Shown: one piece after another, positions 42,266 to 53,180 of the stretch
Layout of the letters: every line of letters begins with the position of its first letter
Position numbering within the stretch: the first letter of the stretch is position 1
Assembly: GCF_000143415.4 (NCBI RefSeq)
Contig: NW_003314327.1
Span: forward strand, 326,851 to 390,850
Length of the DNA: 64,000 nucleotides
Direction: 5' to 3'
Source of the DNA: Selaginella moellendorffii
Lineage: Eukaryota; Streptophyta; Lycopodiopsida; Selaginellales; Selaginellaceae
Made by a program: the position numbers and the translations under genes
The notes under the pieces: generated by a model
Seen by the model: the letters and a program-made list of their open reading frames with translations, nothing else
Told to the model about the DNA's origin: nothing
Database searches by the model: none

Positions 42266-44995
42266 TTATCGTATTGGATACTTGCATGAACAAGACCCAT
42301 GGCTGAACTGATGAAAGCTTCGATCGTCCCTGAGCGTGATCACCCTGTCCGCCACCTCGGAGATACACTTGATCACCTCGTGGCAGTCTTGGCACACGCC
42401 GATGTTCTTGACGATCCTCAGGGGCGTCCCCTCGGGTGTGGAGATCAATCCAAACACCACCGCCACCTTCTCGCTGTGGTACGACAACAAGAACTTCTTC
42501 TCTTGCTCGCCGTGATCGTGCACCTTCTTGATCGGATCCCGCTCGTACCCGGCCTTCCGGATCTCCACGCACAGCCTCTCGAGCTCCGCAAAGATTTCCT
42601 CCTCCCTCGGAAGAAGACGATCATCACCCGCGAAGAACTCGTACACCCGGTTGTTGATCTCGATCCAGCTACACCCCGGCTGCGTGATGAATCCCCGCTC
42701 CACCAAGCTCTGCCGCGCGTTCCTCACGTCGTCCCACTTCCGGCTCAGGCAAAACACGCTGGCGAGGAGCGAGTACGCGGAGCCGGATCTCAAGCTCGCC
42801 AGCCGCGCCGCCACCCTGCGAGCTCGTTCCAGATCGCCATACGTCCTACAAGCGCTGAGCAGCGTCATCCACGTCGAGTGATGCGCTCCCAGCGGCGCCC
42901 TCCTCATGAGCGCCTCGGCCTCGCGGATCCACCCCGCGCGGCTCAGCAGATCCACCAGGCACGCAAAGTGTGCCTCGGTGGGGGCGATGCCGTGGTCGTG
43001 GCGTAGCGACGTGAAGAACGCGACCGCCTCCCGGACGAGGCCCGAGTGGCTACACCCCGCGATGGCGCTCACGAAGCTCACGCTGTCCGGCTTGACGCCC
43101 TCCTGCTGCATCGAGTAGAAGCAGCGCAGCGCCTCCTCGGAGAGCCCGAACTGCGAGTACGCTGCCACCATCGCGCTCCAGGCCACCACGTCGCTCGCTC
43201 GCGCGCGCCGGGCCTTCGCAAACTCGGCCTTCGCATCGGCCAAGCTCCCACACTTCGCGTACATGTTGATCACCGAGGTGGTGAGAAGATCCGCGCTCGC
43301 GACCGCTTGACGATCGAAGAGCCCACGCTCGAGCATCCGGGAGTGCGTCAGGCGGCCGAGTCCCAGCGCCGCCAGGCTCGCGCAGGCGTCCAGGATCGAG
43401 AGGAACGTCACCGCGTCCGGGGCTACGCCTTGCAAGCTCATCCTCGCGAAGATGCCGAGCGTCTCCTTGCCTTGATCGCGAAGAACGTAGGCCGCGAGGA
43501 GCGCGTTCCACACCGTCACGTCTCGGACGTCGCGCATTCGATCGAAGGCTCGCCTGGCCGCGTCTGGATTGCCGCACTTGCCATACATGTCCACCAGCGC
43601 GGTCTGGAGGACGGGGTCGAGCTCTATCCCGCTCTCCGCGAGGCGGTCGTGGATCTCCTCGCCGAGCGCTAGCGCTTCCGAGCTCGCCCGAGCTTCGTCC
43701 TTGCCGGAACCAGCGATCGCAACGCACGACTCGAGGAGGTTGACGAAGGTGAAGCTGTCGAGCTTGACGCCTTCGTGGTCCATCCTCTTGATCACCGCGA
43801 TCGCTCGCTTGCCATGGCCGTGCCGGGCGTACGCTGCTAGCAAAGTCGTCCAGGAGATCTTGTCTCTCGTCTCGATCCCTTCCAGCGCATGCCTCGCAGC
43901 TCGGAGCTTCCCACACTTGCCATACAGGTTGACGAGCGCATTCGCCACGGCGTTGTCCGACTCCAATCCCTCGCCAGCGACGATCTCGTGGACGATCCGG
44001 CCCCGGGAGATGGATTGCATCCACGCGCAGGCATCGATGACGCTCACGAGAGTGATCTTGTTCGGCCGCAGCCCATCCAAGTCCATCTCCCCAAGCAAAG
44101 CGAACGCTTCCTTGTAGCGATCGTGTCTGGAGCAAGCCGCGATCATCGTGTTCCAAGTCACCGTGTTCTTCGCCTCCATCCTCTCGAACACCTCCCTCGC
44201 GAGATCCACCTCGCCACACTTCCCATACATGTTGACGATCGTGTTGCCGAGGATCACATCGTCGCCAAGGAGCCCATCCGCGACGATCCTCTCGTGGATC
44301 GACTTGCCCAGCGCGATCGCCCCCAAGCTCGCGCACGCATCCAGGACGCTCACGAAGGTGATCGCGTTGGCCTTGACGCCTTCGTGATCCATGCGCACGA
44401 AGAGCTCCAAAGCATCGGCCGGATGCCCGCGCTGGGCATACGCTGCGATCATCGCACTCCACGACACAACATTCCTCACGACCATCGCATCGAAAGCTCT
44501 CCTCGCGTGGATCACACTACCGCATCGATTGTACATGGTGAGCACCGCGGTCGCCACCACAACGTCGGATCCAAGCCCGGACGCCTCGCAAACCGTGCGG
44601 TGGAAGAACTCCCCCTGCGACAAATCCCCCAGGCTCGCGAATGCGTCGAGGATGGCGATGCACGATACTCTATCCGGCGCCACGCCCTCGAGCGCCATCG
44701 CCCGGAAGATCTCCAGAGCCCGGGCGTGATGCCCATTCCGGGCATACTCCGCGATCGCGAGATTCCAGGAGAAGGGGCTCCTCTCAGCCATTGCGGCAGC
44801 GTCGCCATGGATTTCTACCGGGAGATTCTCCACTGGCGAGCCGGCAATCTGGGCGTGGACGATCTTGGAGCTCCCCAGCAGTGCCGCGCGCTCGCAATCG
44901 CTGGCTGGGAGTGGATTGCCTTGCTCGTGGTAGCCCTGGCTATGGATCCACAAGCATTGGAGCCTGCCCTTGCCTCTCTGGCATTGGCGCAACAT
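42266..44995 (-). CDS. PPR protein, PLS class with E/DYW deaminase domain, altered C-terminus
   Basis: One exon encodes 909 residues. About twenty P/L/S-type PPR motifs (e.g. NVVSWSAMIAAYAQRGHPAD, VNMYGKCGEVDLAREVFERM) are followed by E motifs and a DYW domain. The deaminase ligands are present: HSEKVAVVFGLI (the HxE) and CQDCHEVIK (the CxxC). The usual last residues CSC.DYW are replaced by GSCSCKYPIR. These proteins bind specific organelle transcripts and convert C to U. The N-terminus lacks a strong, obvious transit peptide but starts with basic residues. The gene is intronless, which is common among lycophyte PPR genes. It is head to head with PMS1, with 74 bp between starts. Confidence 0.93.
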   Translation of the reverse strand: MLRQCQRGKGRLQCLWIHSQGYHEQGNPLPASDCERAALLGSSKIVHAQIAGSPVENLPVEIHGDAAAMAERSPFSWNLAIAEYARNGHHARALEIFRAMALEGVAPDRVSCIAILDAFASLGDLSQGEFFHRTVCEASGLGSDVVVATAVLTMYNRCGSVIHARRAFDAMVVRNVVSWSAMIAAYAQRGHPADALELFVRMDHEGVKANAITFVSVLDACASLGAIALGKSIHERIVADGLLGDDVILGNTIVNMYGKCGEVDLAREVFERMEAKNTVTWNTMIAACSRHDRYKEAFALLGEMDLDGLRPNKITLVSVIDACAWMQSISRGRIVHEIVAGEGLESDNAVANALVNLYGKCGKLRAARHALEGIETRDKISWTTLLAAYARHGHGKRAIAVIKRMDHEGVKLDSFTFVNLLESCVAIAGSGKDEARASSEALALGEEIHDRLAESGIELDPVLQTALVDMYGKCGNPDAARRAFDRMRDVRDVTVWNALLAAYVLRDQGKETLGIFARMSLQGVAPDAVTFLSILDACASLAALGLGRLTHSRMLERGLFDRQAVASADLLTTSVINMYAKCGSLADAKAEFAKARRARASDVVAWSAMVAAYSQFGLSEEALRCFYSMQQEGVKPDSVSFVSAIAGCSHSGLVREAVAFFTSLRHDHGIAPTEAHFACLVDLLSRAGWIREAEALMRRAPLGAHHSTWMTLLSACRTYGDLERARRVAARLASLRSGSAYSLLASVFCLSRKWDDVRNARQSLVERGFITQPGCSWIEINNRVYEFFAGDDRLLPREEEIFAELERLCVEIRKAGYERDPIKKVHDHGEQEKKFLLSYHSEKVAVVFGLISTPEGTPLRIVKNIGVCQDCHEVIKCISEVADRVITLRDDRSFHQFSHGSCSCKYPIR

Positions 44996-45069
44996 GAATG
45001 AGACGACATGATCCTCTCGGGGCGAGTTTTAGGGTTTTTGGAGGATGGGTTGATTTGGGCGGGAACGCG
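44996..45069. promoter_or_regulatory. 74-bp divergent promoter, PPR / PMS1
   Basis: Contains a telo-box (TTTTAGGGTTTTT, about 45027-45039) and an E2F-like GTTCCCGCC on the minus strand (about 45057-45065), seven of eight bases matching WTTSSCSS. Such a short space implies shared or overlapping control, perhaps linked to S phase for PMS1. Confidence 0.55.
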
Positions 45070-48000
45070 ATGGCTTCGTGCCCGGCAAGATCAGCGCCAA
45101 TCCATCCCATCGACAAGGCATCGATTCACAGGATCTGCTCCGGCCAGGTGATTCTAGATCTTGCCACCGCCGTCAAGGAGCTCGTCGAGAACAGCCTCGA
45201 TGCTGGCGCCACCAGCATTGAAGTCAAGCTCAAGGAGCACGGAGGGGATGCGATTGAGGTCTCGGACAATGGGTCTGGCGTCTCCTCCGATAACTATCAG
45301 GTCTTCTTTCTTTCTCTCGATCTCTTTGTTCTTCGCAAGTTCTCAAGTGATTTTTTTTTGCATTTTTTCAGGGACTTACGCTCAAGTATCACACGTCGAA
45401 ACTCTCAGATTTTTCCGACTTGCAGTCTTTGACGTCGTTTGGATTTCGCGGGGAGGCTTTAAGCTCCCTCTGCTCGCTGGCCGACGTAAGTATTCTTACA
45501 AGGACCAAAGAGGACGAAACGGGAACTCGTATATCTTACAACCGCGCTGGTCTCATCGTTTCTAAAGAGACTGCCGCTCGCCAAGTCGGGACTACTGTGA
45601 CCGTCTCAAAGCTGTTCAGTCCGCTCCCCGTGCGGCACAAGGAGTTTTTGCGAAACGTGAGGCGGGAGTACAGCCGCATGATCGCCATTTTGCAAGTAAG
45701 GATCGAGTTTCCTTGTCTTTCTTCGATGTTCTCATCGCTTCTTTGACAGGCTTATGCACTGATTTCCAAAAATGTTCGCCTGGTGTGCACGAACTTGGTT
45801 GGCAAAAGCAGTCGCTCCACGATTCTACGCACACAGGGTGGCTCTGTCAGGGAAAACATCGTCACCATCTTTGGTCCCAAGACGATGGCGTGCTTGGATC
45901 CTATGGACATCAGCTTGCCCGAGGACTTAAGCATCGAAGGCTTCGTTTCGAAGCCGGGGTCCGGCTCTGGCAGAGGATCGAGCGACCGCCAGTTTTTCTT
46001 CGTCAATGGACGACCGGTGGACTTGCCAAAGTTTAGCAAGCTGCTAAACGAGCTCTATAAATCTTTCAACTCACAGCAGTACCCGATGGCTGTGCTCAAC
46101 TTTCGGCTTCCAACAACGGCGTATGACGTGAATGTAACTCCGGACAAACGCAAGCTCTTCCTTCACTCGGAAAGCTCGTTCATGGACGGTCTCAGGAACG
46201 CTCTTGGTAACTTATACGCTCCCAGCAAGTACACGTACGCGGTCCATGAGGTGGAGGAGCAGAAGTCCTATATGGCGGACTTGCAAACTCAGGTAGATAT
46301 CGAGGCTGGAGTTGAAGAAGTTGAAGCTAGTGAAGAAGAACAGAATGAAGATGAAGATGACGAAGCGGAGCCAGAAGCTTCGAAGCCTCTGGACTTTTTC
46401 GCTTTTTCTCATGAGGATGTGAGCATCAAAACATCTGTGAGGCCGGCCAGGGTGGCACTTGCGGACAAGAAATGTTCCGTCCAGGGGAAGCTGACTGGAT
46501 TTGTTTCGCAAAAGAGAAGAACTGAAGACTCCAAAGAGCTGCTTAGTGAAGAACCAGTGCTCAAGAGACGCGCAACGACGATGGAACTCAAAACTCCTCC
46601 AAATGCTTTTCCGAAGGAGAAAAACTTCGAGACCGCTAGACAGGCTGATCACTCGTCGAATCCACAGAATGGATCGGCGACAGATGGTGAGGCTCTTGGT
46701 GAAGAATGTGGAGGCCTTCTAAGTGAAGCGCCATTGCTGAAGAAGTGTGCAAAGGTGGGACTTGTGCCGAAGTACTTTGCTCCCAAACAGCAGGACTCTT
46801 CTGTGCAACGTCCGAAGCCTGGTCGAATCAGCGAGCTGCCGAAAAATCCTGTTACTCTTGAATCTGACGACGATGAGGAGGATTCTAGACCTTCCGAAGT
46901 TCAGGTACGCATCTTTTTTTGCGGTTTTTTTTTTTTAACTTGGTTTTTTTTAAGGTTTTGCATACTAAGGATCAAGATAAGTCGCCCGAGCCTCCTCATA
47001 CTCCCGCTGAAAAGGCGAAATGTTGCAGCGGGACTAGATATAAGCGCGATAGCTTGTTATCCGAGGAGGTGAATCCCGTAGCATCCACGGAAATCCGAGA
47101 GGTCGAAGATGACGAAACCGAAAAAAGCATGGACAGGGCCGAAGCGTGTGCGAGAGAACTTAGCTTCGATATTGAGAAAGTGCGGGGCAGGATACGAAGA
47201 GGTTTGTTTCAATACAACAAAAACTTCTCCGCCAAAAGTGCGAAAGGAAGGTAAGGTGTTAGTATTTCTTACACACATCATGATGTGATATTTCGTGAAC
47301 AGGTCCTTCAAAGCGGCCACTTTAAGTCTCGAAGGCCCAGTTCAAGATAAAGAGGCAGCGTTGGCCTCAGCAACGAAAGAACTCGAGCGCTCTTTTCGGA
47401 AAGGCGATTTTAATCGCATGAAGGTAGTAGTAGTAGTACGCTTTGCAAGTTTTATCTCCTTACGATACAACTCTTGACAGATAATTGGTCAGTTCAACCT
47501 TGGATTTATTATTGCGAGGCTGGACTCTGATTTGTTTATTATCGATCAGGTAGCTTAATATCAAGTTTCTTTCTCTGGAGCAAAGCGTTTTCATTATTTT
47601 CAATTCCGTTCAGCATGCGTCGGACGAAAAGTATAACTTTGAGCGTTTGTCCAAGTCCACAGTCTTAAACCGGCAACCTCTTCTCAGGTGTGACCTTTAC
47701 TTTGTATTCATTGGTTTTTTATAATTCATGTTTTTCAACAGGCCAATGCCGCTACATTTATCTTCAGCGGAGGAAATCATCATCTCGACACACATGGAAG
47801 TATTCAGGTGCACGAGGAAACAAACAGGAAATCTAAAGGAATGCTCGAATTTTTCCATGACAGGCAAAATGGCTTCGATTTTACTGAGCAAGAGGACGCG
47901 CCTCCCGGGCAAAGGATTCTCTTGTCTGCCGTTCCATTCAGCAAAAATGTTACCTTTGGCGTCTCAGGTAAACTTAGAACGCTGATATACCAATCTTTGT

Positions 48001-48355
48001 TTTTCTTCTCTGCTAGATGTCCAAGAGCTAGTGTCGCTCTTATCGGAAGATTATGGGAGCAGCTCCTCCCATCTCGTCCAGCCATCGCGGGTGCGCTCAA
48101 TGCTGGCTTCACGCGCCTGCCGGTCGTCGATTATGATCGGCGATGCCTTGAGTAAGAAAGAAATGGAAAAGGTCAGTGCACAATTTCGAGAGAACTAAAG
48201 TTCTATTCACTCACAAATTTTTGTGTGCTTTGTGTCCAAAGGTTGTGAGGCATCTCGCAGACTTGGACGCGCCTTGGAACTGTCCGCATGGACGTCCCAC
48301 CATGCGGCATCTGTATGATCTAAACGCCAAGAAAAAGGCTTTGCTGTCACCGTGA
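45070..48355 (+). CDS. PMS1: DNA mismatch repair endonuclease PMS1 (MutL family, PMS2 orthologue)
   Basis: Eleven exons (45070-45300, 45372-45695, 45750-46904, 46955-47250, 47303-47423, 47481-47549, 47614-47687, 47742-47807, 47864-47967, 48017-48171, 48242-48355) give 902 residues. The N-terminal GHKL ATPase motifs are [16 protein letters not shown] and [10 protein letters not shown] long acidic linker follows, then the C-terminal dimerisation and endonuclease part with [12 protein letters not shown] (the metal-binding DQHA.xE.xxxE motif, split by an intron), [14 protein letters not shown] and CPHGRP. PMS1 pairs with MLH1 to nick the error strand. A GTAAGT inside exon 2 (about 45486) is coding (ADVSIL), not a donor. 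A copy of its tail lies at 48575-48650. Confidence 0.97.
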
Positions 48356-48772
48356 TAACCTGTAAGTTATGTACAAAGCTCCATTTTGCAAGTAACCGTA
48401 GTCTTATTTCATCGCTAGTTTTGCTAATTCTCGAATTTCAGGAGACCACAGCTGCAAATGGCTAATAGAAGGTTTGCGATTATAAAAGGACTCTCTTCTC
48501 GAGTAAACTTACATATGTCAGAGATATAAATCTATGAATCTTCTCTTCCAGATGTGCAAGAATAAGTGTCGCTTCATGGACGTCGCACCATTGTATGGTC
48601 TAACGAAGGCTTCGTTGTCACGGTGATATATCGTAAGTTGTATGGTTTTTCCTGTACAGGCACGTAGAATGCCACTTACATCGTTTTTTTTTTTTGTTTT
48701 CGTTAGCAAGCGGGCAGTAAATTCTTAAGAGACGAGATTTATAAACAAAGCATCACCTTCCATGGAAACAAT
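48356..48772. other. Intergenic with partial repeat of the PMS1 tail
   Basis: The part at about 48575-48650 copies the end of PMS1 exon 11 and the following bases (CATGGACGTC.CACCAT, CT.TTGTCAC.GTGATA, GTAAGTT.T). The remainder shows no gene. Confidence 0.7.
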
Positions 48773-49587
48773 TCAGTATGGAATAGTACCCAGGCCTTCT
48801 CCATCGTGAATCAGGCTCTCGGTAAGCCAGTACCCATCCCAGCTCCCTCCAACCATCTGGAAAACTTTCGGGTTAAGCTCTGAGAAGCATTGAAGAAAAA
48901 CCAGTCACCTGGACGAGAGTAAACTCGAAAGTCCCCTCTTCGTCAGGACGAGCACCCTGGATCCATATTCTCTCCTTAAGCGAATGCTGTAAAGCAAAAG
49001 AATCTTCATCATAAGAAGCGAAAGAGAAGCCATACCTCTGACACTCGTAAGCTACTCAATGTGCGTCTCTCCTTGTGACCGAGGAGCACTCTGTAAGTTT
49101 GATGATGATAAATGCGTCTAAATCTCTCAAACTATATCGTGAAAGTCAAGAGCAAAGCCAAATGGATTCCATGATCTTTCATACTCACTTGTCCTAGATC
49201 CAGGTACCGGCCGAAGTAATTTGAGCGGCTGAATGGATCGAAAGCAGCAAACTGGCCATCCAAGAAAAGAAAAACGATCAAGAAAGAAATGGAAGCGAGC
49301 AAAACACAATTCTACCCGATACATGACTTCGATTCCATGATCAGGATATGGGCGATCGTTCTCTTGGAGAGCATCCAGCTGCTGGAGTATCGTGTCTTCC
49401 GCCGTTAACTACACCGAAAGAAAATCCTCATAATGGATCGAAAATTCACGAAAACTTACTGCTAGAGTCGGTCCGAGGGGCTTCTTTAGCCGTGATTCAC
49501 CCCTGGATAGCGATTAAGAACAAGAAGATCCTACAGGAAGCTCTAGAAGACTCACCACGTCGCGGGAAGAAAATCTGGCACATCCAT
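48773..49587 (-). CDS. Conserved plant protein of unknown function, 169 aa, 7 small exons
   Basis: Exons 49556-49587, 49460-49502, 49316-49408, 49189-49251, 49036-49131, 48909-48986 and 48773-48877 join in frame; none exceeds 105 bp, and no single open frame shows the gene. Key stretches are MDVPDFLPATWGESRL, ENDRPYPDHGIEVMYRF, FDPFSRSNYFGRYLDLGQFE, YRVLLGHKERRTLSSLRVSE, KERIWIQGARPDEEGTFEF and GGSWDGYWLTESLIHDGEG. The look is that of a small globular, possibly NTF2-like or plastid protein, but I cannot name the family. For the last exon the second of two acceptors (CAGAG) is required to keep the frame. It is divergent from ARMC6. Confidence 0.75.
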
Positions 49588-49825
49588 TTTGGAAATCACT
49601 CGGCCAAGGCGCTGGCGCCTGGGAAATTGCTGCCGCTGCCATGGCCCCGCTGGGGGATAGATCGAAGAGCTCAAGTGATCGATGGAACCTAGAAATCTAG
49701 CGCCTATTTCCAATGCCGCCATTCAAATAAACTAGACTACGTTTCCCCTTGTAGAGGCCACGCTGGCATTAAAACTAGTGGCTGTAATGTAATGCTTTTA
49801 AAATATTTTAGGGTTCTAGCGAGCA
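49588..49825. promoter_or_regulatory. Divergent promoter, unknown seven-exon gene / ARMC6
   Basis: A 238-bp spacer. A telo-box-like TTTTAGGGTTC lies at about 49807-49817, just before the ARMC6 start. Confidence 0.5.
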
Positions 49826-51646
49826 ATGGCTCCTCCACCTCCTCGCAAGGCGCAAATCTCACAGGAGGCATTCGATGCCGCGGTGCGAGAGAATGTGGAA
49901 GATTTTGAGATGGAGGAGGGTGAGGCGATCGCTGATGCGGTGCACACATTCCAGCTGCAAGGCGTCGATCTCACAGGTGCGTGTGCGCTGAGCTCTATCT
50001 TTCTCTGTTAATCGATGTTGATCTATCTTGACGATCCGGCAGGGATTATCACCGACGGACGCGGCAAAGAAGAGCATCCTGTGATCCTAGCGATCAAAGA
50101 CCTGAAACTGGCCGTGGACGACAATGCTGGTATGGATCGTCTTTGCGAAGCGCTCGACAAGCTGAGGCTGGCCTCTGCCGGCGAGAACGCTTCCATTGCG
50201 GTGAGAAATGGCGCTGTTGAGAAAGCTGTGTTGGCTTGCAAGCGTTTGATTGATGAAAACAATGCTTCATACGTTTCCACAGCGATGAAGACGCTTCTCC
50301 CTCTCTTGAATGGTAAGCTGACCAAACAGAATATGTCTGGTGCTGGTTTCTAACGAGCCATTTTTTTTTTTCGTTTTTTTTTGTCTTCCAGATGAGCAGT
50401 CCAAGAAGGATTTCTTCTCCTCCGCTGGATGCGAAGTGATTCTAAGTTTTCTATCGAGACACGATGACTCCAGTGAGATTTCAATGCTCTCAGCAGCAGT
50501 GATCGCGTCATCAGCATCAGGATCCGAGATGCTTAAGGAGGAGTTTATGCATTTAAAAGCGGATGAGAAGCTGATAAAACTTCTGAGGCGCTACGTAGAG
50601 AATGCTGAAGTACTAAGCAGTGCTTGTGACGCGTTGAAAGCATTGGTGTCTCCCGACGATACTAACGTGCTAGCTTCAAACGTAAGCAGCAGTTAGATTG
50701 ATTCTTCTCTCAATTTTTTTTGGTACTGTCTATTCTACAGGCCTTTAAAAACGCCAGAACAATATGGAAGGCAGGAGCTGTGAACGCTGTTTTGGAGACG
50801 GCTTCATCCAACCGAAAAGATCCTACACTGTTGGTGACACTTTGTGCGACATTGAAAGCTATGGCAGTGAATGTACGTATCATTTTTGTGAACTCTACCA
50901 TTAGACTCAAGTTCTATGTATCAACAGGAAGAGATCTGTAAATCAATCACGGGGGATAATGGACTTGAGCTAACTTTGGAGTTCGTGGACGAATCTGCAA
51001 AAATGCCAAACAAGCTCTTGGCTAAGAATGCGTGCTCACTGATAACGCAGGTGAGACTACAATTTTTGTCCGGTACAGTCTAAGTCGGTTGCTGATGGAT
51101 TTTTGTCCCGGGTGGCAGCTGGCATTAAGTGATGCCAACAAAGATGCCATTGTTTTGCAAGGAGGATGTCAAAAACTCGTTACGCTAGCTTCGTGCTATT
51201 CAGAAGACGTTTCAGTGATTCAAGAGGTATTTGAAAAAACTGCCTGCGTAAATTAGAAAGCTCTGACCGTGCCCTCTGGCAGGTGATGTCTGCTATTGCT
51301 TCCATAACGTTGAGATCCCCTTCAAATGCTACCAAAGCAGTCGAGGCTGGCGCGATTGACTTAGCGGTGGAGATGATGGACAAGCACCCGCAGGCCCCAG
51401 GCATGCAAAAGCAAACGTGTCACATGCTGCGAAATCTAGCGTCACGGAATCCCGAGAACAGGCAATGCATTTTTTTGTCTCCCACCTTCGTGCATGCCTC
51501 TCACTTATATTCTTTTGCTTGTCAGGGCGCTGATACTGGAAAGGGGCCTTGAGAAGCTGATAAGAGCAGCCAAATCCAGGCATGCCAGCTGCAAAGACGC
51601 ATCTTCTGCTGCGTTGCGAGACCTGGGCCTGGACAATTACAATTAG
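49826..51646 (+). CDS. ARMC6: Armadillo repeat protein, ARMC6 homologue
   Basis: Exons 49826-49976, 50043-50312, 50392-50681, 50741-50872, 50928-51050, 51119-51226, 51283-51461 and 51526-51646 give 457 residues. After [20 protein letters not shown] (an N-terminal region typical of ARMC6) come armadillo helices such as [40 protein letters not shown] and [20 protein letters not shown], ending [11 protein letters not shown]. It is probably a protein-binding scaffold; the cellular role is not known. The intron after exon 7 uses a GC-AG donor (AACAG|GCAATG), supported by the reading frame on both sides. Confidence 0.92.
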
Positions 51647-53180
51647 AGAAAGAGGTACATGCATTACGGCAAACGCGCCGACTGATCAAAACGCTTAACG
51701 TGAGTCTGTCGTTGTTGAGTGTAGATGGGGAAAGTAGACAAACAGATTCTTAGCGTTCCACATCAACCGGTCGAGGAGAAGATGAGAAAATTCCGCCAGG
51801 AAGCATCTCCGCGGGAGGGGTGCGTCAAACACCAACAACTTGGACGGACGTATGTCAACTCGACTCCCGTGTCCAACACTTTGGCGGGGAAAAGGCGGGT
51901 GGACGGAGCTACTAGACAAAAGCCGCAACACCAAAGCAACACGAAAAGGCGGAGGAGGAGGCAAATAAGAGAGGGGAAGAGCAAGAGGATCCCAACCAAG
52001 ACAAGCTAACCATGGATAGATGGATGGACCACACAAAAAGTTCGCCGCAGTGACGTGCGAAGGCCCCCCCCGACCCCAACAGGTAAATGTGTGGGACTGG
52101 GAGAACAACACAGCGACAACGAACTCGCCGCTCGCACGCACGTACACACGTACGCATCGCCTCAACTTGTCCTCCCCGGCCGGAACCAGTCAATCTAGAT
52201 GGATTTGAACCAGCAACCACCGGATCGATTGAGTGATGGAGATAAACAATTGCCTCACCGCAGCAGCAATCCGTGAGTTAACGCTGGTTTAGTTTCATCT
52301 TTCCTGCTTTTAAATACGTTTTTGCGTTGCAGAGCATTCAATGGCGCTTTCTCTTTTCTCGCGGCCCGATTGCGATGTCGAGAAAGGAGCTGCCGAGCGA
52401 GAAAGCGCTCTCATCCTCACCCAGCTCGCTCAGCAAAAACGCAATCCAGGCCAGTGACCATCAACGATCGAGACGACAACACTATCAGCACCTTTACAGC
52501 GCTGCCGAGCGACCTTTACGTCTATCTCGCGCACCACAAACACACCGGCTCAAATTATGCGGACAAGAGACCACTTAAACCTCTATCCCCAACTGTGACT
52601 TCTCCGGCACCAATCTCGCGCGCAGCACGGCTCTCATCATCATAAATCAGCTCTACTTTCAATGGTAGTTGGCAGCAGCTGACAGGTCGGTCTTTCTTGC
52701 CGCAAAAAATTCTCCTATGCTTGTTTACTAATCCTTCTCTCGTTTTTCTTTTCCAGAGATTCTGTGCGCTATCTATGATCACCAACATCAACGCCACCCC
52801 ACGCAATTATCGCTGCCATCCCAAAAGAGCGACTCGCTGCCCTGCCCGGACGACGCTGCTAGAACAGACTGCCAAAAGCAACAAAGACGCAGAGGAAGAG
52901 GAGTGAATCAAACGAATGCCTCATTGCTTGCTTGGCATTGCAGCACTGCTCCATCCAGGTATATTGGCTCTCTAGAAAACCACCTCTCTTTTTTCCCGGC
53001 GGCTCCTCTCCATTGATTTAATGTTCGTTTGTGTGTGCGCGGGCAGAGAGTCCGGACAGTATATAGTTCCTTTTAGCCCCGCCTTGACCAGCCTTGACCG
53101 GCCTTGACCCAGAGCTTTTGCAATTAAAGCTCTGCCAGATGCCATGCCCGCAGCCAGACAGAGCGCGCCCAGCCCCTCAT
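51647..53180. other. Intergenic, no supportable gene
   Basis: About 1.5 kb between the ARMC6 end and the F-box/MYND stop. Short frames have no conserved motif or matched splice structure. Part of it is probably the 3' UTR of the F-box/MYND gene. A non-coding transcript is possible but not supported. Confidence 0.45.

Noticed and set aside
43050-45001. Long frames on both strands within the intronless PPR gene (e.g. 43050-44462 minus, 43889-45001 plus)
   Set aside because: GC-rich codon bias keeps other frames open; only the 909-codon frame carries PPR and DYW motifs.
45483-45492. GTAAGT in PMS1 that looks like a splice donor
   Set aside because: Reading through gives [10 protein letters not shown], the conserved MutL sequence, so it is coding.
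52190-52270. tRNA-like sequence on the minus strand with GGTTCAAATCC
   Set aside because: The B-box-like core is present, but the T stem and acceptor stem do not pair and no D arm fits.
51725-52645. Several 80-150-codon frames downstream of ARMC6
   Set aside because: No motifs, no consistent splicing, overlapping on both strands.
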